The notes under the pieces were generated by a model that worked only from the letters and a program-made list of their open reading frames with translations, searched no databases and was not told the DNA's origin. A stretch of 64,000 bases of DNA from Melampsora larici-populina 98AG31 (Eukaryota > Basidiomycota > Pucciniomycetes > Pucciniales > Melampsoraceae), in contig NW_006768771.1 in assembly GCF_000204055.1 (NCBI RefSeq), positions 1,919,250 to 1,983,249 of the forward strand, read 5' to 3'. Every line of letters starts with the position of its first letter. Within the stretch, counting starts at the first letter, position 1. Shown one piece after another: positions 55,599 to 64,000 of this stretch. Made by a program: the position numbers and the translations under genes.

Positions 55599-58500
55599 GA
55601 CTTGAGTAATAAACCGAGCAGCAAAGGTAGAGGAGATGATCAGGTTAGTTAGACATTACGGTATGTAGTAGATGAAGAAATGTAGTGAGTCATAGGAGAC
55701 ATTTCAAACTCACTGGATATCGTTAGTGATTGTGAATTTCTGAAGAGAAAAGCGTTACGATGACAGCAAAACAAAAGGAAAAAGTGAAACCAGCGGCCAG
55801 GAGTTGGTGTCCCAGGTAGGAATAAGTTTCAAGGGCCAAGCACGGAGTGTTGTTAAATGAATGGACGAAGCACCACGGTTCAAGATCAGACGGGAAGGGC
55901 AATTAGCTGTCATCTAAATTTGCGGACGCCTTGATTGTCCATGCAGGAGGCTTTGTTTGTTTGGTCATACCTGATGTCAATGATATGTTTGGATTTCTTT
56001 TTTTTGGGCGTAGGGCGAGGTGGTGGAGGGAATGGAATGGAAGTTGGACGAGGACACAGCAAAGAAATGAATGGATAAGCGGGTGTACGCCGTCCGAAGT
56101 ACTGTAGGAGTAGTAGGAGTAACGAAAGTAGGCTTGCAAAAGCAAGATTTTGTGTACAACCGTCAGTTGAGATGAGTTGGAAGAAAAAGAACGAAAGGGG
56201 AAGAAGCGGGCGGAAGGCGACATATATATTACCTACCGCTGTACAGGTGGTAAGATTGAAACATTTGTACCGAATCATACAACTTTCTCAACACCCTCTG
56301 ACTCCTCTGACAAATCGGTGGACAAATCGTAGATATTAAAGTCGTGATAGTCGTACTACTTTGTAAATTTCAAATCATGTCACTGTGATAAACTACAAGC
56401 TCCCTCGATGAACTCAACAAACTCCCTCGCTAGGCACTTTGTCGAGACACTCGAGGAACTTTGTAGAGTTCATCACGGTGAGAAATGAGTGAGGACCCTG
56501 AAAAGCTCCAGTGGAGGTTCCTAATGGAAACCTGACCATTTTTCGGACCCAAGCGGGAAGCTGAGAAATTTCGGGTCAAAACTTGACCATTTTCATAAGG
56601 TACCTCAAAAAACAAATCAAAAAATGACGGGCACTGGCTTTTGATCGAAGAGTAGCTTGGATAAAGCATAGTTGGGACTTCGTTAAGTTCATTCAATTTG
56701 AGTCAACAGGATCGGTTCTTTGAGCCGCATTTAATTTCAAGACTTTGCCTTTGTACCAACTGATCAAGTGTTTAAAATCAGAGCCTCACGACTCTCACAA
56801 CATCTCTCTGATAGCCATCCCAGACCGGCTTCCGTCCCGACGGAGACAGGTCGGAAGAGACAAATCAGCTTCAGCCTGACTATCATCATCCTGAATGAAG
56901 ATGCAGATATAGATAGCATGCCTCCATTACAGTCAACCGAGCCAGGGATGAGCACGGCATAGTTGCGCATTTGCCCCACATGCAAAGCAGCTCGCAAATC
57001 CAACTTTTAACCTTTGGGCACTATTCAGCGCACAAAGGCCACCGCCCTCCCCCAACTCAACTTCGAATTCCGTGATAGTCCGTGATGCAAAATGTACTTA
57101 TGTACAACAAAGATGCCTCATAGTTGGCGCTTCAGTTGCTTAATCACTGCAGTATCGCACTGCGTGATCAACATTCCTCGCTCTTGTCGGAAGTGAGACT
57201 AGTTCCTCACGCTTTGCTGCTTCATTGGAGCTTTTTATCTACGCGTCATTGGAAAGAGGGATTCCACAGCTTCCTTGAGATCGCGACTCTTTCAACGTAT
57301 TTGCGGTATGTATAGGAAAAATACTCCACAAACAATTCAGGCCAATTCCCATGAAGAGATTGAGAATTTTCGTTGTTTGGGCCCGCTGATCACGAGCGCG
57401 CACCAGGAGAATAGCTGCGAGATGGCACTGAATCTCTGAAAGGGATGGAGCGCCGGCGCCGGTGACAAAAAGCCAATCTGTTTCCGGCGCGAGAGTGCAT
57501 GTCGGGGACTGAAAGTTTGACCGCGGGTGCTCATTGTGACTTTTGGAAAGGTTCCTTTGGGTACACTTTCGTGTTCCAAGACACATTCTCCCTTGAAGAT
57601 CAAACTTACCTTGACTACTCGCGAGGCGAGAGGGAGGGACGTTGATGAGGTTTACCTATAACCTGAACAGGGAGCCGTCAATGGCGGCCTTCGCGTTACA
57701 ACTCACAGATCGTCCATGGCGAACCCGGTAAACACATATTCCTGCTGGGGTAGAGAAGATGACAAGCATAGCCGGTCTCGGAGGAGGGACCTGGTCAAGT
57801 GAGAAGCATAGCAGGAAATCGCACGACGCTGTCATCCACTGAAAGTGACCTCAGATAATCCCTTAAGACTCCTGATGGGCAAAGACTCAGGAGTCAGCGA
57901 GCTTTCTAAGGCATCGCCGCGGGAGTCGGGGTGGTCTTCAATTACTATGCCCAAGCCTTGATCTCGCGAACCGGCCTTTACTGGCCTATCTCTGATCTCT
58001 TGCGTTCTCTGAGATTTTCAGCAGTTCCTGTTCACTCCCTTGTATTGTAAAAGTCTGAAATCCGACAATAGATCTGGCGAATTTTCACATCAGCAATCAA
58101 GAGCTTCTAGATGAGAACAAAAAGGTTGGTTCGAGTGTAAAGATGACAAGCAAGCATTTAGACCCATCTAGATATCAAAAGAAAAGCATAGCTTATACCT
58201 GCTTATATATTATCAAAGCTCAGAACCCAGACCTCACTGAAATCACTGACCCAAAAATTTCTATCCACTCTTGTCGAGTTTTCTCCCTCAGAACACGAGG
58301 ACAGTTAAATGTACGCTTCGTGATCAGTAATTTGGGGTGCTAAGCTCTAACAGTGAGCGATGTGTCTCTCAATAGATTGAAAGGAATTCCACATTGTTTT
58401 GAAATAGCATGACCTCAGGCTTTCATTAGTCAGAGAAAGTAGTTTAATACCCATTAAAGTATATTTCTCTCTCTCCGCAGGCTCCGAGGGACGCCGTGAG

Positions 58501-59935
58501 AGGGACTTTGTTAAGTTAAATTTCTCTCGTACAATCTGTCTTGACTCTTGAGTTGAAGAGATAGAAGTAGCCTGAGTAATTATAAAACTCATTTCTACTG
58601 ATTACTTCAAGGTAAGACGCTTCTTAGAATGAACCTCAGCATTTACAATGATACTACCATGCAACCTGTGAAGGATGTGAATGATGTGGGAAATCAGAAT
58701 TTACACCATGGGTAGTCGAAGCCTGTTCTTGGTTTGTTTTCGTAGAAGATCCAAGGACATGATCATTTTCAAGTTTAGTCATCAACGATGGATGTGAATT
58801 GTGTAAGAGCCCATGTAAGATGAGACCTTTTAGCACGGGGTCTGTCATAGAGTCAATCATGGGCAAAAGTAATCGAGGTACAGATGAATCTAGAGTGCGA
58901 GTTGAAATAGAATGGCTCGCACGGAGGGAAATTGCGCTACGGGAAAATATAGGGTGTCGGCTGTGGACGATGTTGTGACCTACATACGAATTTCCGTCCG
59001 TCACGGTTCACGGCACTCGCCTGAGGATGCTTTGAGAGGAGAAAATGATAGGAATTGTAGCTTAGAAGAATGATGGGTTGCAACTCTGAAAACCCAGACG
59101 TCATCACAGAGAATTCCCAAGTCGTTAGACTCAGAGCCTGAGGAAAGTTCTACCATCCAATTCCTTGGTGCGGTAAGGATGCTTTGTGTTGTAAATTTTC
59201 TATAGGATGCTCCAAACCCAGGCTGTAACTTAGAATCAGGGATGTCCTGTTGGTTTTGATGATCGCTTCACTCGTGGAGGCATTTGAGGTGTTGTTTGGA
59301 GAGTAGAGTGAGCTTAAGCACAGAGCGACCATCTTGAGCAACTCTTGGTGGCATTTCCACATTACGAGGGTCTAGAACAGTAAAATTATATTCTGGGAAG
59401 CTACCCGAAAAGGAGCCCCACGATCTGGAAATTATGTGAAAAATTTATAATTTTCAATATGAGAATACATACAATGAAGTTTAAGCGGATGCTGTGAAGC
59501 CGAAGAAATAAGGATTAAACAGCGAAAGCGACGTGAACTGCCTTATTGGCATCATGAGAAATCGTTGATAGTCCGTCAATTCCATTATAAAATTTGCAAG
59601 ACAGCCCATTTCAACTGGGGCATAAATCACAGCTGTGTGTATGAACGGTGAAGAGACGACAAGGAGATATGAATTTAGATAGATAGATGATGGGCAATGG
59701 TTCAAGCGATTGATGACAATATGACAAGAAAGGTTACAATGGCTCCTTTCCGAAAAACAAAAAAGGGCACGCGTCGGGTTTTGTACAATGATGCATTATG
59801 GTGTTGCATTGAGTCGCACAATGTCGGTTTAATCAGGCGATAGCGGCAACGTAGTGAGTTATTTATCGAAAGTTTAACTTGAGTAAGAACTGAGATGTCC
59901 AAGTCAGTTGCAAACATTAGTGGCTTTGTTCGTGT
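55599..59935. other. 4.3-kb region without a supported gene
   Basis: Several overlapping ORFs of 60-120 codons occur on both strands, but none has a recognised domain or consistent splicing. The minus-strand ORF 58,654-59,004 and possible exons at 59,150-59,390 and 59,512-59,590 could belong to an unrecognised short gene. A small inverted repeat (GACTCCTGA...TCAGGAGTC) lies near 57,868-57,895. Confidence 0.35.
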
Positions 59936-62066
59936 TCAGATCACGCACGCTGGAAAACATTGAGGACATACCAACAACATGTCACACAACACATGAATAG
60001 AGGTGATGATACATGCAGGTACCAATTCGGGATAGTTCCTGAACTCGCTCAGGCCGACCTTTTGAGAAAACTTGAATTAACATGTGTAGAGTAGAAACAC
60101 TCTTCAAGTCCAGCTGGCAACTCACATCAGTAACGTGGACTTTGTGGATCAGCCAACATAAACCACGAGCCAAGAAACTCGAAACAAGTTCAATGGTCCA
60201 AATACACAGGCTGGCCGTGATAGTGAGGCGATATGTATAGGGGTCGTTCTCGTCTGGGTTGTCAAACCTGAAAAAAGGGTAGACGTTCGAGTTGGGACCA
60301 AAATGAAGGATAGTCAACCACCCCAAAAAGGATAGCATTGTCACATTCTCGGCCAAGTTGCGGATGTACAAAGCTGGTTGGTATCATGTCAGTCAGTGAT
60401 AGTTCAAACATATCAAGGGTTCATATCAATAGTGAAAGACGCGTGACAAACCATGAGCCACGGTCTCCAAATGATCAGCATACGACTTTCCATAACTGAA
60501 AAATAGAGTCAAGATTCTATAAAAGAATCTAGACATTGAGATGGGATAATAAATCAAGATCCAACTAGAACTCAAGATCTGCACTGTGAGATATTGGCTT
60601 GGGTCCTTGAGGCGGGCAAAGAGATTGCGGTAGAAGATAAAGTATGTTCTAGTCCTCCTCCAAGATATGAGTCAGAAACAAATACGATTGGAGCTCTGCT
60701 TCTGATCGACAATGTGGCTCAGAACTCACAGGATGAAGTAGTATTTGAAGACGAATAATAGCGCCTTACTACGGATTTTGAACTCCAAGATCCAACAACT
60801 AATTCCATTCAAAATCTGGAGAGTGATTGTCCAGCTCCAGACATAATAAAGACCGTCCAACGAGCTATGAGGTAAGGTTGAGAGATAGATCGATGCAAAG
60901 CCCTGGCCGATGATTAGTGAGACAATGGCGATGACCAAGCAGGAAAGGAACCAGAGAAAACGGATGTAGGAGTAAGGTATCCGTCGACCCAAGACGTGTT
61001 CCAAAAATCTGAAGAAGATAAACCGTGCAAGGAGAGTTTGTATGTCAGGTGGGATATGGTTTACATGATCACAATAGCAGAGTAGGTAGGGTGAAGAGCC
61101 AACCAGTCAAATTTACGTTTTCTGGGTTTCTGTCATGCTTCGACGATAAAACCCACGCCGATCACCCTTCAACTTCAAAAAGCAAGCAAAGATTGGCATC
61201 ATCATCCCGAAGAACTCTAATACCACCCAGCCCGTCTTACGCTCCCAATCATAATTCCACTCTTTTCCCTTCCCAGCTTGGTAACCATTGATGAAGTTGA
61301 ATTGATGAAGACCGACTCCTAGCCCAATGATACCAGCCCACGTAAGAATGTAGGTGAACGTAGCTCCCAGCTTTTTTGGCCACCAGTTCAGGCGATATAG
61401 GTCGAAAAGCTTGGTGATAAACATCAAGCCGATGAATAAGTAGAAGCCAAAATAGAAAAGCACAAAAAAGTAGAAGTTGTAGTCCGGGGGCAACGGCGGT
61501 TTGAAGTTGAGACGTTGATCAAATGGCGTACTCGGATGGACCAGCGCGTCCGAAGGCCATTTCCATCTGGGAGATTTCTCATCAATATCGTACGGATCGA
61601 GGACTGGAAAGGGTAGCATGCACCAAACCCACACCTAAGGAGCATTGGTCAAACAAAGGAGGGTTCCTCAGAAGGGGTTTCCAGTGATGAAAGTTTCTGG
61701 GCTTGGAGAAGCACCTACGACTGCGCAAGGAAGAAGGACGAGGATCGCAGAGCGTCGCGGCCAGGTGGAAAGCCAGTACAAAACGTGTTCTTTAGATGGT
61801 CGTAAAAAGCTTTCAGGTCCACTGACTGCTTGAGAATTGGCGATACTAGTTTGTGATGGCTTTCGAAGAATCTGAACAGGCATAGGAGATGATGGTGAGG
61901 ACCTGGCTAAGTTAGCCCAAACAACGGAACGAGTAGGGCGGATGGATGAAGGTTTATTGTGTGAGTTCGTATGCGTTGAATGGGCGTGAGGCGTTTGTTG
62001 AACATGTGCTCGATATCTCCCCGGCCTGATACTGGACTCTTCATCTACATGAAACACATTGAACAT
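59936..62066 (-). CDS. Multi-pass membrane protein of unknown family (573 aa)
   Basis: Exons 62066-61719, 61634-61117, 61008-60730, 60657-60452, 60373-60126, 60058-59936; 574 codons with consistent phase. The first ~85 residues are polar (Ser/Pro/His/Arg). At least eight hydrophobic segments follow: SAILVLLPCAVVWVWCMLPF, FYFFVLFYFGFYLFIGLMFI, ATFTYILTWAGIIGLGVGL, GWVVLEFFGMMMPIFACFL, FLWFLSCLVIAIVSLIIG, YVWSWTITLQILNGISCWIL, VTMLSFLGWLTILHFG, SLCIWTIELVSSFLA, and PACIITSIHVLCDMLLV near the end. No transporter or enzyme motif is recognised. The last exon may be mis-set, because GTATGT directly after DMLL could be a donor leading further downstream. It is probably a basidiomycete-specific integral membrane protein. 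Confidence 0.7.
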
Positions 62067-62635
62067 AAGCTTAATGAGAAGACCACATTGGAGATGAGTC
62101 AAGATGCAAGGATATACGTTCTGAACCAATTCTATCTTTCCCTTGCTGGAATGATTGAAACATGACGAAGTGAGGCCTAGAAAGATTTGAGCTTGAGATT
62201 GTTGAGATTAGCAAGGATCTGATGATTTGTTTGATCTTGAGGCGGATGGGGTCAACAGTCAACCCTCATGATGCTGTTCTTGAGCGGTTGACCGTGCTGC
62301 GATATTTGGGAATGTTTGTCAAATCGATCATCGATTCAAGAGAGTGATGCCAGGCAGTCTGGTCCGGCACTGACCCTCGGTACAGAGAGAATCCCCGCCC
62401 CGTGTGGAGTGGGGCATCAGCCAGCCTCAGGGCTCGGGAATAGGTACCAAACCGGCCACAATCGACCATGATCAGAGCAAAACCTTTTGAATGGACAAAC
62501 AGGGACAAACATGTCCTCTCAACACCCAGTACATTTGAGGCAGCAATCAACTCTTGCAACTCCACTGAATAAAAATCCCTGGACCCCATACTTCACCGCC
62601 TTATCTCATGTTTTCCCTCTATCTCACATGTATAC
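62067..62635. other. 5' flank of the membrane-protein gene
   Basis: No further gene. Short unrelated ORFs only. Confidence 0.4.
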
Positions 62636-62638
62636 TTA

Positions 62639-62671
62639 TGGCATGTTCAAATTGCTTGAGTGAACATGCCA
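62639..62671. repeat. 33-bp palindrome flanked by TTA
   Basis: TGGCATGTTCA is repeated in inverse around a short centre (AATTGCTTGAG), with TTA directly outside both ends (62,636-62,638, 62,672-62,674). The arm resembles the GGGCATGTTCACTT end of the MITE at 16,358. Confidence 0.6.
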
Positions 62672-62674
62672 TTA

Positions 62675-63508
62675 GATGAAACAGCCAACACCTATCTTTC
62701 CCCTGACACAGCCAGAGGGTTTTTACCGGTGCTAGAACATATATGCAGTGTTCCAACAACTGAAAAAACACTTCAAGCAATGCAAAAAAATGGGCAGAGC
62801 ATATACACAACAGACTTTTCAAATGTTCAATTTGGAGGTGGAATTGTCGATTTTTGTCCCAGCGGACTTGTCAAAAAATGAAGTTTTGAATTTTTGACTT
62901 CTCAAATTCTTGAGCTTGACCTTCAAATTTGAAGGTTGGATCCAAGAATTTGAAAAGTCTAAAAATCATGTGCCATGCTGCATGTGACAAATTGTTGTAG
63001 ATTCCTCTGCCAGTTTGACTCTATTCCCCTTCCACAGCAGTTGATTGGTTTGATCTCATCAAAAACAAGCTCTCAAAGACCTCATTTGAAGTTCAAAACT
63101 CTTGTTTATTAAAGTGGGTCAACATAGGACCAATGTAGGATTGATCACAATTGACAAAACCCACATTGGGTTATCTTCATTTCTCCAAACCAACCAAGCT
63201 TGTTTTGACAGGTTCTGGGGGCAACACACAAGCACATAAAAACACAATGAAATAAGGGGCCTGTACTGCATTCCAGATGAGTGCAATGTATGTTGTGTTC
63301 ACCATGTCCGTGTGGTCTTTGCTTGTTGACAAGCACACACGAGTTGCCTTTGTGCCCCAAAGGCAGTCCGTGTGCGCTTGTTGTCAGGCGACTGCCACAA
63401 GGACACAGTGGTTGTGTTGCTTGTGCAATGGCCCAAAGACCCTAGGCCAATCTGTTATGTTTGGCTGCAACAAACCAAAACACAATTTGAACACATCTGA
63501 TTGGGCTA
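62675..63508. other. Intergenic, no supported gene
   Basis: AT-rich, with small hairpins such as GTTGCCTTTGTG/CCAAAGGCAG (about 63,335-63,366). No gene recognised. Confidence 0.35.
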
Positions 63509-63511
63509 ATG

Positions 63512-63850
63512 GAGGATTTCAGGTTTGTTTGTTTTTTGCATATTTTTTTAAAATTCAGGCAAGTTTTTTGTAAAAAGAAACTGTAAAAGCAATGAATTTC
63601 CAATTTGGGACACCTAAAAAGGTGTCCTGCTTTGAAAAATCTATCCATATTTTACAAAAATGGACAAGTTGTTGTAGTGTAAACATACATAAAAAAAGGC
63701 TAACTTGAAACTCCCTGTTATATTTTTTAAAGCAGGACACCTAAAGAGGTGTCCCAGATTGAAATATATATGTTTAACACAGTTTCTTTACAAAAACTTG
63801 CCCAAATTTTGAAAAAATATGCAAAAAACAAACAAACTTGAAACCCCCTC
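63512..63850. mobile_element. 339-bp foldback MITE
   Basis: Long imperfect inverted repeat with arms of about 140 bp. Outer parts GAGGATTTCAGGTTTGTTTG and its near-inverse carry inner palindromes GGACACCTAAAAAGGTGTCC (63,608-63,627) and GGACACCTAAAGAGGTGTCC near 63,735. ATG lies outside both ends (63,509-63,511, 63,851-63,853), a possible 3-bp duplication. Confidence 0.75.
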
Positions 63851-63899
63851 ATGGCAGAAAACCACCTGCTTACATTGGTTTTTGACTTACTGCTTGTGG

Positions 63900-63990
63900 C
63901 AACACTGCCACTATACTATACAGTATTGTGATACTGTAGTATAGTACTGAGTTTTCACTACTATACTTTGAAAGTATAGTATTGGACTAC
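63900..63990. repeat. Palindromic ACTATAC repeats, possible element end at window edge
   Basis: TACTATACAGTAT pairs with ATACTGTAGTATAGTA, followed by CACTACTATACTTTGAAAGTATAGTA. Probably the edge of another inverted-repeat element that continues outside the window. Confidence 0.45.
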
Positions 63991-64000
63991 CTTTTTATAT

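Noticed and set aside
55903..56278. Possible gene from overlapping minus-strand ORFs
   Set aside because: Three frames overlap with low-complexity Phe/Ser/Pro content and no splice pattern.
58654..59362. Candidate short gene on the minus strand downstream of the membrane-protein gene
   Set aside because: Exon-like pieces could not be joined in phase with good splice sites; left as an unassigned region.
1..64000. CRISPR arrays, bacterial operons, rRNA
   Set aside because: None seen; spliced genes and eukaryotic retroelements indicate a fungal nuclear genome.

Overview
The window looks like nuclear DNA of a basidiomycete, most likely a rust fungus (Pucciniales). Genes carry many short GT-AG introns of about 45-90 nt, intergenic DNA is AT-rich, a fungal TSR1 and ILV1 are present, small secreted Cys-rich or helical proteins occur, and DNA transposons and MITEs are dense. 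Species assignment is inference; no rRNA or tRNA was found to anchor it.

Layout. 1-14,970 is transposon territory. Matching inverted ends at 1-46 and 14,923-14,968 face inward and bracket a multi-exon plus-strand gene (now broken) and a minus-strand Tc1/IS630-type transposase (also broken). The plus-strand gene is split by a complete Copia retrotransposon (3,967-10,705) with a 5-bp ATGTT target duplication, and the transposase is split by a 1.6-kb AT-rich insert. 14,970-18,470 is MITE-rich, including a nested pair of TTA-flanked elements. 18,473-19,448 encodes a predicted secreted protein. 21,577-24,273 is TSR1 (40S ribosome biogenesis).

24,686-32,487 is a tyrosine-recombinase retrotransposon of Ngaro/PAT-like layout on the minus strand: gag, RT-RNase H, YR, with split direct repeats. 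One repeat copy is itself interrupted by a 962-bp TA-flanked element, and the other repeat copy preserves the empty site.

33,021-40,126 holds two tandem NmrA/isoflavone-reductase-like paralogues flanking a gene for an E2-type dihydrolipoamide acyltransferase catalytic domain without a lipoyl domain. 40,490-45,600 is repeat-rich and gene-poor. 45,697-46,773 encodes a secreted RlpA-like/expansin-fold protein. 47,588-49,862 is ILV1 (threonine deaminase). 50,371-52,693 encodes an acyl-CoA-synthetase-like protein whose catalytic motifs have decayed. 54,339-55,598 encodes a secreted protein with a Cys-rich head and a Lys/His-rich tail. 59,936-62,066 encodes a multi-pass membrane protein of unknown family. 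The remainder to 64,000 is MITE-rich.

Gene models were joined by hand: reading phase was checked across each splice, but there is no transcript evidence. The host genes look independent of one another (ribosome assembly, isoleucine synthesis, acyl transfer, secreted proteins). Most of the unusual content lies in the nested mobile elements and in several catalytically odd paralogues.
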